Shown here: piece by piece, positions 46,801 to 57,681 of the stretch | How positions within the stretch are numbered: position 1 is the stretch's first letter | Layout: each line of letters opens with the position of its first letter | Origin: Centrapalus pauciflorus | Lineage: Eukaryota > Streptophyta > Magnoliopsida > Asterales > Asteraceae | NCBI GenBank assembly: GCA_020465985.1 | Contig: JAANYP010004395.1 | Coordinates: 1,522,101 to 1,586,100 of the forward strand | Length of the DNA stretch: 64,000 bases | Reading direction: 5' to 3' | The notes under the pieces: model-generated | Seen by the model: only the letters and a program-made list of their open reading frames with translations | What the model was told of the DNA's origin: nothing | Database searches by the model: none | Made by a program: the position numbers and the translations under genes

Positions 46801-47397
46801 TGTAGAAAAACGGTATCAGAACACAGATAACCAAAAACAACCTTTTATTTAAAACCCTAAATCAACCGGTCAGAGACCACACCATTACTTACAACGGAAC
46901 CTCACTATAACACTCTCTTAATCCAACGCCAACAGGTGAAGAATTACACTCACAACTTTATTACAACTGAAACTAAAAGATCTATATTAGATCTTGTACA
47001 TAAAGCCATAACAACATCAAGAACTCTACAAACTATTCAACAAGAAGCGTAAATCACAAAAACGAAAAGGATGGAATCCGGTACCCTTTACATCGAGAAC
47101 TTCTCTTTAAATAGAGAAACTCAACAACCAAAACAGAAAGCAAACAGACTAACAACTTGCTAACTTCTAGAGCCGATTAGAAGATCGAGGAGACGGAGCA
47201 ACCGAAGAGACGAGGGAGGTGAAGAACAAACCTGGCGACGCTTTGAAGGATGTTTAAATGAACCTTTCCAGAACCCTTTTCGCTTCCAGGTAGACGATAC
47301 CAAACAGAACAACCCAATTAGGCACAATACTTCCACAATAAACTAGGGCTGCACACTGGACAATCAACTTGGGCTTAACCTGAAAATAAATTTAACA
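46801..47397 (-). repeat. 5' LTR of the copia element
   Basis: Minus strand runs TGTTAAATTTATTTTCAGG ... CGTTTTTCTACA, directly followed by the PBS. Confidence 0.95.
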
Positions 47398-47436
47398 ATC
47401 TTGACCGGTATCCATAGATACTCATTTGAAGACGTT

Positions 47437-47812
47437 AGGTATGTTTGGTAAAATTAACTTATAGCTGGAGCTTTTAGTTTGAGCTTGTATCTAGAGTTGG
47501 TAGCTGAAACTTTTATTAATATATATGTTCTTGGCAATTAGCTAGAGTTACAGCTTTAAAGAGTAAATGACATATAATAATTAGAAGGTTTATGAGATGT
47601 ATTCTAGATAAAATAAGATAGGCGTATCGTTGTAATTTTATTAATCATAAGCTCAAGTTCATTTCAAAAGCTACTTAGATTAATTTCTCGTTTAAGAACC
47701 TATGGTTTTTATGTGCTGATGAGAAAAATATCATTTGAACGAAACTTATGAGTCGGAGCTTTTGAAAACCGGAAGCTCAAGCTCTCATGAGCTATTGACA
47801 AACATAGTTGTT
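47437..47812. mobile_element. Probable hAT-like MITE
   Basis: Left GGTATGTTTGGTAAAATTAAC, right inverted CAACTATGTTTGTCAATAGC; the interior has GGAGCTTTTAGTTTGAGCTT and inverted AAGCTCAAGCTC phrases. Similar in build to the MITE at 31111. Ends only approximate. Confidence 0.42.
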
Positions 47813-48008
47813 GTACCTTCTGGATTCTTATCAATGCTAGGTTGACCTTTACAGCGGGTATAGTAAATTATCGAATTCAATGCATATTAAATAAAAGGAC
47901 ACATTTCACATTTCAATATGTCCATCATATTTATTAAAGGAACATAATTTTTATTTTATTACATTTCATTGTTATAATCATCCATAAAAACCTTGAATCC
48001 TACAAACA
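47813..48008 (+). other. Upstream region of the peptide-gene fragment
   Basis: AT-rich, with no element end recognised. It would contain the promoter and leader of the small gene that starts at 48009, if that gene is real. Confidence 0.3.
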
Positions 48009-48109
48009 TGTTTCTTTTGGTCTTTGTAACTATGGTTCTTACCAGCCAATCCGATGCTAGACTAAACTATATTCACGCACCGTCTCCTGATAACAACGTG
48101 AAACCAAGT
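48009..48109 (+). pseudogene. Start of a small secreted-peptide-like gene, cut by CACTA insertion
   Basis: From ATG 48009 the frame reads MFLLVFVTMVLTSQSDARLN, a short hydrophobic stretch and small residues that look like a signal peptide with cleavage near SQSDA. About 14 more residues follow (YIHAPSPDNNVKPS) and then the reading enters repeat DNA at 48110, where a CACTA-type end begins. The proline-rich tail recalls plant secreted peptide precursors, but no family was recognised and the C-terminal part, where the active peptide would lie, is not present here. The ATG at 48009 is chosen because the preceding codons in frame start with TTG. It may be a chance frame. Confidence 0.35.
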
Positions 48110-48660
48110 CACTGGTACAAATTTTGGCTTTGGTCACACCAAAAATGTGTGACGATAACCATACGGTCACACTTGTTTTTTCATTGTATGTGTGACTAAA
48201 GGTCATGCGAGCAAAGGGTCCATACGGTCACATTAGATGGTTAGTGGCCGTATCCATTTACAAAGAGTGACCGAAACCATAAAATGTGTGACCATATGCT
48301 CTTTAAAATCAAACGAAAGTGTAATTTGTGTGACTATTGTCCATGAAATGGCCACTTTATTTTTATTTGTGTGTGGTTGATTGCAACCATTTGGTCACAC
48401 AACGAGTGTGTTATTGTGGGCTTTGGTCACATAAAATTATGCCAAATGTGGCCGTAGGTGTTAAAAAGTGTGACCATATGCTCTTTTAAGTGAGGTAAAC
48501 TTGTATTTTGTGTGACTATTGTCCATGCGATGACCACTTTAGTTTTATATGTGTGTGGCTGATTGCAACCGATTGGTCACACAAGGAGAGTCTTGTTGTG
48601 GGCTTTAGTCACATAAAATTATGCCAAATGTGGCCGTAGGTGTTAAAAAGTGTGACCATG
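48110..48660 (+). mobile_element. CACTA-type element terminus with subterminal repeats
   Basis: Starts CACTGGTACAAATTTTGGC, close to the CACTA family form, followed by many direct and inverted copies of TGTGACCATA/GGTCACA. A ~180-bp unit (TGTGACCATATGCTCTTT... to GGCCGTAGGTGTTAAAAAG) repeats about twice (48292, 48472, 48651). Such arrays are typical subterminal transposase-binding regions. The element is cut at 48660 by the gypsy LTR; its other part should lie beyond the window. Confidence 0.65.
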
Positions 48661-50553
48661 TATAACACCTTGCTTTTTATTTGTATTTTTATTTTTAAAG
48701 TATTTTGAGCAATTTGCGTAAAATGATGTAATTTCGAGATTTGGTATAAATAGGGGCTGAGAGCTCATTTTCTCATTTCTTGCAAGCCAAATTCCCTTCC
48801 AGAGCTTCTCTCTCTAAGAATTCGAATCTCTAACTTTTCTCTCAAACCGACCGGCCAAATCTCGAGTTCTATACGTCATCGGAAAGATCTCGAAGATTAC
48901 TACACGGATTTGCTATTGCATGTGAGATTTGATACGACTTCGAGGTAAGATTTGTCATTTTCGTTTTCTGCATTTTCGGTTTTGAAGCTATAAATTCGAG
49001 TTTATCGTTTTTAGGTGATTTAAAGCTAATTTCGCATGAGTTTTAGCTAGAATATAATAGATTAAGTATAATATACTCGAACATAGGCTTAATACTTAAC
49101 TTATTCGTGATTTTAGACTTGAAAATGCATGTTTAAAGCTGTAACTTATGAACAAACTCGAGTATGCATAGAACAAATTCGAAATCCCAAGAACAAGCTC
49201 GAATAGAGCTAAATTCGAATCATAGGTTCGAATTTAACCCCAGATTCGAAGCCTCACTCCTTCCTTTTTATGTTGTCGTGATGGTTATAAACAAGATGGA
49301 GTATAATATATCCCTTGTTTGACTTAAATCCAAAGATATGATGCTAACGTTCCAAAGGAGATGATGTTCGAGTTTACCCCACCTGTTCGAGTTTGATTTC
49401 GAGTTTAACCCCATATGTTCGAATTTGAGCATCAAATTCGAAGCCCTCTACAAATTCGAATTTAATTGATAAAATTCACGGACAACGCATAAATCAACAA
49501 AATAAATAGCAAAATATTTAATTAGAAGTTAAGGTTTATAGATGTTGGAATATTGAGCTAGCATTATTAATTTAGCATATGTTCTGTAATTATTAAACTT
49601 CAGAAATTATACATAAGCCATTTAGCACAGTTGCGAGTCAAAGCCAGTGCCAGAATATATTAAAGCCTAGATAAGCAAGTGCAAGCGTTTCAAAGCAATT
49701 ATAAAGCATAGAAAAGCCAGTGCAAGCATTTTCAGTACTGTGAGTAACAGTTATTCTTGTTTACATGTTTTATATGAAATTGAGACATAAATTGCTTCTA
49801 TATGATTTCTTTGGAATTCAATAGACTTTTGTGAGTGAAGGCGAACACTGTGGTACAGGTGATGCCCAGCTTAGCCGAATCTTACATTTGATCTATCAAT
49901 ATGCATATTTATCTGCTATCTGTTTATTGTTCTGCATACTATACATCAAGCTTTGTTTTACGTTTCTTTGTGCATCTCATAAGCATTATATTTAGCAAGC
50001 AAGCAATTCTGGTGCTCACCACTATCCCTAAGCATTATGCGGGTAGCTAGCCCCGCATCACAGATTGATCATCTGTCAGCGGTAAACCCCTAGTGGTGGC
50101 ATCTCCTTTCTGCGTGAAATGTCTCAATTGTGCAAGCATTCTTTCTGGGTATTAAGCAAAGCAAGCAAGCAAGCAAGCATAACAAGCCTTTATAGGCACT
50201 TTCGCATCATATTTTACATGCATTCATGAATATCTGTTTACTCACTAAGCATTAGCTTACAGTTGCTACTCATAATTTTTACAGGAAAAGGTAAAGAACA
50301 AGCTGGACCTTCTGCTTAGGTCTATTTTCTGATCAACCCAGAGGACTTAGCTCACTTTCAGCTTGTGGTATAGCTTTATGATGCCTTGGGTTCTGGGTAG
50401 CTGCTTTTATTTAAATTGTGATGTTTTTAGCAACTTAGTACTGTAACCTTGTAGCACGTGTAGTGCAAGACTTATTGTAATATTTTATTTAGCTTTATGC
50501 ATTATTTATTATTCCTGGGATAAGCAAGCGTGTTTTAAAGCAAGGATGTGACA
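48661..50553 (+). repeat. 5' LTR of the gypsy element (1893 bp)
   Basis: Starts TATAACACCTTGC and ends GGATGTGACA. It includes TATAAATAGG (48745-48754), a good TATA box, then a TC-rich leader, the ATACGTCATCGGAAAGATC block (48872), TTCGAATTT-type phrases and AAGCAAGC simple repeats. About 115 bp near 49249-49363 have no match in the 3' LTR. Confidence 0.93.
48745..48754 (+). promoter_or_regulatory. TATA box of the gypsy LTR
   Basis: TATAAATAGG about 85 bp into the LTR; the identical motif occurs at the equivalent place in the 3' LTR (about 62543). Confidence 0.6.
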
Positions 50554-50556
50554 GGA

Positions 50557-50570
50557 TGGTATCATAGAAT
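50557..50570 (+). other. Primer binding site of the gypsy element
   Basis: TGGTATCATAGAATT, three bases after the LTR, close to the complement of the 3' end of initiator tRNA-Met (TGGTATCAGAGC). Confidence 0.7.
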
Positions 50571-50638
50571 TAGTTTGAGGGATTCAAGTGTTAGCAATAA
50601 CACTTGGACTCAAACTTTTAAGCAAAGATATTAGCTTC

Positions 50639-50968
50639 TGTTGGGAATAAATAATAGAGATGAACAATTATATTGTATATGTTTGTAAATACTAAATAGT
50701 TTAGGGGTTGTTTGTGTAAATACTTAATACTTGTGTATTAAGTATAAATAGGAATGATATGTGCACTGTTGAAGAATGAATCTCAGATTACACAAATACA
50801 CATACACACATACGGATCTGATTGTTAGAGAGAAAAAGTGTTGTGCAAGTCACCAAGAACATCAATGTAATATTTCTCTCTTTAATCATTCAATATAATG
50901 TGTTGGATTGATAATTGTTCATATTGATTGTTTGTATGTGATTGAATTGCATGAAATATGAATTCACA
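50639..50968 (+). repeat. 5' LTR of the young element
   Basis: 330 bp, TG...CA ends, followed by A and the PBS TGGTATCAGAGCC (50971-50983). Confidence 0.95.
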
Positions 50969-51413
50969 ATTGGTATCAGAGCCTAATATGGCTGAATATG
51001 AGTGAATTTTGAATCTGAAATCGATTTTTTTAAGAACACTGTTATATTCATTTTTTTTTGAAAATCCGAAAATCAATTAAGGATTTTGATTTTGTGGATG
51101 AAATGATTTGATATTTGGATCGAAGGTGCGAATTTTAAAGACGAATTCAATGATATAAGTATCAAATTTTAATTCCAAACACACAAAATTTAATTGAGAA
51201 TTTTCAGATTTTTTTGAAAAAGTGTTTGTTCTTGAGGTTTTTGGTCGATTTTTGGTTTTTAATCAAGAATTAGCCAAAGTGATTTCACAAAAGTTGTTTC
51301 TGCTATTAAAACGAACCTTCGAAATCAATTTGAGGTCAATTCATTGATTTTTGTTGAAAAAGTTTGAATCTGATCTTGTTTTTGTTGAAAAATGATAAAA
51401 CTCGGGCATAACT

Positions 51414-53413
51414 TGTAACATCCTCAGATTTATTTTATTGTATTTTGGTTAATTAAGTGGAAAAATATATATTTAAGTTGAAATTTGAGCGATTATTATG
51501 TGTTTTGGATATTTAGAAAGTTTGTTGCTATTTTAAGAAAATTGAACTCGGAATCATTGTTATGGAGTATTATTAATTTAAAAGTTATTAATGATAATTT
51601 TAAGATTAAATCAGTATTTTATGGAACCGGTTAAGTCGAGGAGAGAAATGTGCAAAATGGTGAAAATGGGAATAAAATAAGTTAAGCCTTCATTTGTCAC
51701 CATTCCTCTCTCTCTCTAGACTCTCTCTCTAAGTATTTTCTCTCTACATCTCTCTAAGATATCTCACAAACCGACCGTTCGATTATCGAGAATTATACGT
51801 TAACGGAAAGATCTCGAGGAGTACTACAACAATCTGCAAACGGATTTCTGATTTCATACGAATTGAGGTAAGAATCGACTCTTTTAAGTTTATAGTTTCG
51901 GTTTTGAAGTAAACTAGAATTCGAATCTGTCTTTTTATGTAAATTGGAGCTTGTTTTACTTGAAATATTGCAAGAATATGATAGTATATGCATAATAGAA
52001 ACGAAACTAGACATCATACATGATATATCAGTGATTTTAGGCCTTAGAATGAAGGATTTAAGTTATAAGGATGAACAGACTCGAAAATGCCAAGAACAGA
52101 GTCGAAATGCAAGAACAAACTCGATTTTGGTACTAGATTCGAGTGTGTACCATTAGATTCGAAGGGGGAGTTCGAATCTGCCGCTAAATTCGAAGCATAG
52201 GTTCGAATCTACCTTTGGGGGTTCGAATCTGTCATCAGATTCTAAGGTGGTTCGAATCTAACCCCTTAAATTCGAGTTTAATGCCTAAAATTGAGAATTC
52301 TACTCTCTAAACTCGAGTATTATGAATGAAACTCATAAACAACACATAAAATGATATGAATTATACAAAGGACCAGATGTAAGCTTGAAATAGGTTCAAC
52401 TTAATCGTAATATGAATTTGGACAATAGACCAAGATGGGGAAAATATTGCAAAAACTTGCAGAACATGATTTTATGAATTAAATCGGTTTTTGACTCGTG
52501 ATATTGTTGTAATTAATATAACAGGTCCCTTGTGGTGTTGTTTAACCCACAGTGGGGTACTTGGTGGATCCGGTTGAAAGCCCGAGGAGAAATAAAATTG
52601 GTTAACATTTAATTACGCACCCACTGTGAGTACATATGATTTCGCATGTTTATATCTGCTTTATGATTGCTTTTGCTTACTGAGACATGTTGCTTCATTT
52701 TTCGTTTGGAATTCTACTAACTTGCGTAGATTTAGATGCACATTCTTATTTGATGCATGTCCGTTCGTTTGTTGTGCATCTACGATGGACCGGTGGGTCG
52801 CATCTGTTACTCTGATGTTACTGCTCTATATGACGCTGGAGCTGATCCCTCCAGGTCCGGTAGGCAGTATGTCATCCCCGATGTTATGTCTGTCTCAGTT
52901 AGTATGTTTTAAAGGCCGAGCTTTGGGCTCGTAAGAGCGACGACTCATGTGTGGTCGTACTTTGTGTACGTGGAGAGTGCACGACGTGTGTCGTCGGTGC
53001 TACTCTTGTGGGCATCATAAGGATTTATAAAATGTGTTAATCTGTGTATTCACTAAGCATTCGCTTACCCCTCAGTTGTCTTCATTTTTACAGGAAAGGG
53101 TAAATCAGCTGCCGGACCTTCTAGTTAGGTCATTTGGGAAGATTCGGAAGACTTGGTACTATTTCATCGGTAATTTATGTTATGAGACAATGTTGTAATA
53201 TATTCTGGATGATTGTAATAATTGTAATGGGTGTGTAGACTTAGACTTGGTACCTTATAGCACCATAGGGTGTTTGACACTGTTGCACTACTTTACTTAT
53301 ATATTTTAATGCTTCCGCCCTTAATTTAGGTTATCAGATCATTATGTTATTGCATGTTGATGATCAATCCTGGGTGTATTGTAATTGGTGGTTGTTGTGG
53401 CAAGGGTGTCACA
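51414..53413 (+). mobile_element. Solo LTR, family A, TSD TAACT
   Basis: Exactly 2000 bp, TGTAACATCC...GGGTGTCACA, flanked by TAACT at 51409-51413 and 53414-53418. It lies inside the young copia-like element. Equivalent to 21165-23199. Confidence 0.95.
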
Positions 53414-53429
53414 TAACTAGATTCATAGT

Positions 53430-53960
53430 GTCATTCGAGTTTTATTAAAGCTTCATTCGAGTTTTATGAAAGCTTTATTCGAGTTTTATTAAAGCTTCAT
53501 TCGAGTTTTATGAAAGCTTTATTCGAGTTTTATTAAAGCTTCATTCGAGTTTTATGAAAGCTTTATTCGAGTTTTATTAAAGCTTTATTCGAGTTTTATG
53601 ATAGCTATATTCGAGTTTTATGAAGCTTTGACCGAGTTTTATAAATGCTTTGACCGAGTTTCATCCATTGTTATTCGAGTTTCATACTTCATTGACCGAG
53701 TTTCATGAAGCTTTGATCGAGTTTAACTTCTTTGAAATTCGAATTGATTTCTATTTCATTCGAGAAAGTTCAAGGGTTATTCGAGTTAAATCCTTTCTCA
53801 TTCGAGTTTCACACTCAATTATTCTAGTTTTATACTTCTTCATTCGAGTTTGGTGATTCTTTATTCGAGTTTGATACTTCATCATTCGAGTTTGATCATT
53901 ACATATTTGAGTTGAGTCCTTATTCATTCGAGTTTCATCATACTCTTGACTATTTGACCT
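53430..53960 (+). repeat. 22-bp minisatellite CATTCGAGTTTTATGAAAGCTT
   Basis: Units of about 22-23 bp alternate TTTATTAAAGCTT and TTTATGAAAGCTT for the first ~170 bp, then degenerate while ATTCGAGTTT persists every 20-30 bp to about 53945. It starts within 20 bp of the solo LTR end. The reading frames across it on both strands are repeat artefacts. Confidence 0.9.
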
Positions 53961-54185
53961 TTGCTGCTTAAATTGACCATAACTTTTGACTGGAACATCG
54001 TTAGAAGGCCTACCATACGTCAAATCGAAGCTTGAAAAGAGATCTATATTTCTAGAACGGGCATAGCCGGTTCGGTAAATTTTCGAGGCCCAATTCCACT
54101 CCAGAAAAAAGTTACGGGCAATTTTATGCAGAAAAGCTGAAATTTCAACGTCAAAAAGTCATTTCAGAGCTGATATGTGTTATTA

Positions 54186-54944
54186 ATGAAAGAACAAAAT
54201 TTTAAAACAGAATATAAGTTGTTTGAAGATGAAAGAAAGATGTTTTTAATTAAAGAACAATATTTTAAAACTGATTTCCAATCATTTGATAATGACAGAA
54301 ATTCTTATTTGGTCATTATCAAAGGTTTAGAAGATCAGATACTTAATCTTACCAAACAACTTAGTGATTCTCCTTCTTCAAAAGAATCAAAGGTTAAAGA
54401 TCCTTCAGTTTGTTTAAAATCCAAAGTTGTTCATTCTGATTTATCTACAGAAAGTGAAAAGAATCCAACTGAATTTTCTAAATTTGATTCTTCTTCAGAT
54501 CTTAAACTTAAGTATCTGTTAAAGATACACAGAGGCAAAGATAAAATTGTTGAACAACTTCCGGTAAAGATTTACACCAGTGAATCTTCAAAGTCAAATT
54601 TTCCTAAAGTTTCTGGAAATACTGGTCATTCTTCAAAGAAAAGAATTTCTCAGAAAAACACCAAATATTACCAGAAACAGGCTAGATCCGGACAGTTGTT
54701 CATAAAGAAGAGTTTGAAAAAGTCTGAACATTCAAACTCAAGTTTCTTTAGAAATTCAGATATTCAATTTTCAAATACTCAAAGAAATTTGTTTTCTGCT
54801 TTTGAAAGAGAAGCTGATAGTTATAACTTGCAATGGGTACCTAAACCCAAGTACAAGTGGGTACCAAAACCTGTTTTGAAATGGGTACCCAAGAACGCTA
54901 ACAAGTCTGGATCCAAATCTGTTTCGATACCAAAGACATCTTAA
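54186..54944 (+). CDS. Gag-like remnant with WVPK repeats
   Basis: An open frame of about 252 codons from the first ATG (MKEQNFKTEYKLFEDERKMF). It is lysine/serine-rich, with a duplicated coiled-coil-like opening (LLMKEQNFKTEYKLFEDER / FLIKEQYFKTDFQSFDNDR) and, near the end, three WVPK units (LQWVPKPKYKWVPKPVLKWV). Family knowledge: WVPK-like repeats occur in the gag region of some plant copia elements of the SIRE type. The usual gag capsid domain and CCHC knuckle are absent, so this is the C-terminal part of a gag frame whose upstream portion was lost or replaced by the region with the solo LTR and minisatellite. It remains open over its length, in keeping with a young insertion. Confidence 0.55.
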   Translation: MKEQNFKTEYKLFEDERKMFLIKEQYFKTDFQSFDNDRNSYLVIIKGLEDQILNLTKQLSDSPSSKESKVKDPSVCLKSKVVHSDLSTESEKNPTEFSKFDSSSDLKLKYLLKIHRGKDKIVEQLPVKIYTSESSKSNFPKVSGNTGHSSKKRISQKNTKYYQKQARSGQLFIKKSLKKSEHSNSSFFRNSDIQFSNTQRNLFSAFEREADSYNLQWVPKPKYKWVPKPVLKWVPKNANKSGSKSVSIPKTS

Positions 54945-57225
54945 ATTTTGTAGGTTATAGGTTTCTTATCATTTCAGATAAGGATCCGTTCTTCATTTCA
55001 ACAGGCTCTTGATTAATTCAGATCAAGACCCGTGCTTCAACTCAAGATGGTTTTTAGTTAATCTAGACTAAAACCTGTTCTTCAGTTCAATCATTTGGTT
55101 TCTATTTAATTCAGACTAGAACCCAGTCTTCATTGAACCAGAGACAAAGACTTTCAGTTACATCAGACTGAAACCCGAGCTTCGGCGACATATGGCTTGT
55201 AATCATTTTAGATTAGAACCCGAGTCTGAGAGACATATCTTACTGGAATTCCTGCCCTGAATTCAACTCTGAAGCTGAAATTGACAAAGAGGGAGTTTTT
55301 ATTTTTATAATTTTTTGCTGTCGATTTAATTTCTCTGAGTTGACTAACTTTGTGTGCTTATTTCAAGGGGGAGTTTCAGACACACTTTGACGATGACATT
55401 TTTCAAAACTGTGTGTGATTTTTCACGAAAATATTTGATACACACATAAAAATATTTTTTGAGCTGAAAAGAAATTTTTTTTCTGATTCTCTGAATCTCT
55501 CATTGAGATTAATTGATCTAATCTCTTTGATGTTCATTATGTCATTTCTTCTGAGATTCTCTTTGTTACAATGTTTCCAATTAATACTGGATTTATCCGT
55601 ACTCTCTTCGTTATCTCCCATGTGCTAATTCTTTCAAGAAAATCTGATTCTTTTCATATCATATATCAGATTTTCCATTTCAATCTGATATCTCCCAAAT
55701 TATATGAATATAATCTCTGATATCATATGATTTCCGATATCCGTTGGGTTTCAAAGCTGAAAATCTTTCTGCTGACTCCGATTATGCACCAATCTGAGTG
55801 ATAGGCATAAATTTCGCTTCTATGGTCTAACCAGAACCGGAAGACCTACCCAAGGAGTAAACCATCTATAGTTTGTGTGGGTGAGGATTCTTTAGGTTTA
55901 TTAATTGAGAAGTGTCAGTTATCACGGGATACTGACAGGGTCGAGCAGTGGTAAAATGTAAATGAGAGGGATATATTTGAAAGGAGATGGTGTTGCATCA
56001 GATCATGCTTTTGCTATAAAGCTGACTGAATTTATTTTTCAAAAGTGAGCCGGAGGGAGATTAGTTGAAAAATGCTGAGTGCTGAGAGTTGAAAAAGGAT
56101 TAAAAGAAAAGAAAATCCTACCTAAACTGTGTCGGCTGGGTAATCCACATATAGGTGACTTGATATTGAAAAAGACGTCATGGACCCAGTGACGCATGCA
56201 CTTAACCCCACCAACTACTCAGTTATCTCTCAAAAGATTTCTGTTTCAATAATCACGGAGATATAGCACATTTCTATCGATATGTCATTCGGATATTATT
56301 GATATTGAAACAAGGAAGACATTTGCTCCGGTATCCCACTTCATTTGATGCACATTGTGTCTAGAGCTGATTATATACACTTTTAGGACACATCGAGTCT
56401 ATCAGTCTGCGTGACTATAAACTGCTAGTCCAAAGTGACTAAGCCGGAACAAATAAGAGTGATTCTTTCAAGATAAAGGATTTCACGATGACTATTTGGA
56501 AATCCTACCAGTGTTAACATCACGCCAGCACTGAACGTAGGTCACATAGATTTTGTCTATTGTGCAAACAGGAATCCTATGTGGACCTGGACTCGTTATC
56601 TCACAAAATGAATATGTTTCATTTTCCCCAAAGTTGAAAAGCTTTGTTTTTGTTCTAACAAGTTATAGTATCAATTCGAGGGGGAGTGAACTTTTTGAGG
56701 GGGTGAGATAAATCTGCTTTGTATAGGGAGAGAGATATCAGTTTAAGGGGGAGAAAATCAATTTGTAATAATTTCTGAGTTGTAATTGTTGTCGTATTTC
56801 CTCAACTGTAAAATCATTGCACTTATGTCTCTGAAGACTTTGCATGATGTTCATAATTCTTATGATCATCACGAGGGGGAGAAAAGTTAGAGTTCAGAGA
56901 CAACGGTTGAGTAGATTGAAGACAACTGAAGTCAATTGCAACAACTTTGATCAAGGGAGACATTCAAAAGATATTCAAGATTCAAGGGGGAGTGTACTTA
57001 CAAGAAAATACAAGAAAAGATATGTGAAGATCAGAGAGAGACAAATAAAGAAAAGAAGAAGATTCAGAGATCAAAGAAAAGAAGAAGATTCACGAAAAAG
57101 TCCTAGAAATGAACTTTCATCAGAAAATTGATTTCATCTCTAAGGGGGAGATTGTTATGGACAATATTTGTAGAGTTGAAATGAATTTTACTTTTAAGAA
57201 TTGTGTTCATCTCTAAGGGGGAGAA
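54945..57225 (+). other. Non-coding 3' region with repeated polypurine tracts
   Basis: GGGGGAG tracts at about 55365, 56680, 56741, 56874, 56985, 57143 and 57217; the last precedes the 3' LTR and is the likely PPT. Before them is a diverged ~60-bp repeat (AATCTAGACTAAAACC(T/C)GTTCTTCA type, 54990-55230). One arginine/lysine-rich frame (56844-57131) is not convincing as a gene. Confidence 0.65.
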
Positions 57226-57555
57226 TGTTGGGAATAAATAATAGAGATGAACAATTATATTGTATATGTTTGTAAATACTAAATAGTTTAGGGGTTGTTT
57301 GTGTAAATACTTAATACTTGTGTATTAAGTATAAATAGGAATGATATGTGCACTGTTGAAGAATGAATCTCAGATTACACAAATACACATACACACATAC
57401 GAATCTGATTGATAGAGAGAAAAAGTGTTGTGCAAGTCACCAAGAACATCAATGTAATATTTCTCTCTTTAATCATTCAATATAATGTGTTGGATTGATA
57501 ATTGTTCATATTGATTGTTTGTATGTGATTGAATTGCATGAAATATGAATTCACA
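57226..57555 (+). repeat. 3' LTR of the young element
   Basis: 330 bp, nearly identical to 50639-50968, followed by GCTTC. Confidence 0.95.
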
Positions 57556-57681
57556 GCTTCAAATATCTAGGCTTTAACTTGACCTGAGATAGGCTTTGAC
57601 CTTACTTTAGGAATTGGGAAATGGGGTAGAATAGGAATTATACCTATTCTTATGCAAGTATTTTTTATATAATTTCAGAAC

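Larger units (their letters stand above)
41167..47397 (-). mobile_element. Ty1/copia retrotransposon, complete structure, TSD ATCTT
   Basis: 6231 bp, bounded by ATCTT on both sides (41162-41166 and 47398-47402). LTRs of 594 and 597 bp (41167-41760 and 46801-47397) differ by roughly 5-6% by eye, so the insertion is not recent. On the minus strand the order is LTR, PBS (TGGTATCAAGCC, 46789-46800), gag, protease, integrase, reverse transcriptase, RNase H, polypurine tract (CAACTTGAGGGGGGA, 41761-41775), LTR. Integrase before RT defines copia. Confidence 0.97.
50639..57555 (+). mobile_element. Non-autonomous copia-like LTR element, TSD GCTTC, very young
   Basis: LTRs 50639-50968 and 57226-57555, both 330 bp (TGTTGGGAAT...AATTCACA) with only about two differences seen. 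GCTTC flanks both sides (50634-50638 and 57556-57560). The PBS TGGTATCAGAGCC follows the 5' LTR. The interior has a gag-like remnant with WVPK repeats and a long non-coding 3' part with repeated GGGGGAG tracts, as in SIRE/Maximus copia elements. No protease, integrase or RT, so it must move with help. It holds a family-A solo LTR. Confidence 0.9.

Noticed and set aside
53650..54023. Open frames on both strands over the TTCGAGTTT repeats
   Set aside because: Repeat-driven; the composition follows the 22-bp unit.
56844..57131. Arg/Lys-rich 95-codon frame as a possible extra gene
   Set aside because: Falls in purine-rich non-coding DNA before the 3' LTR; composition explains it.
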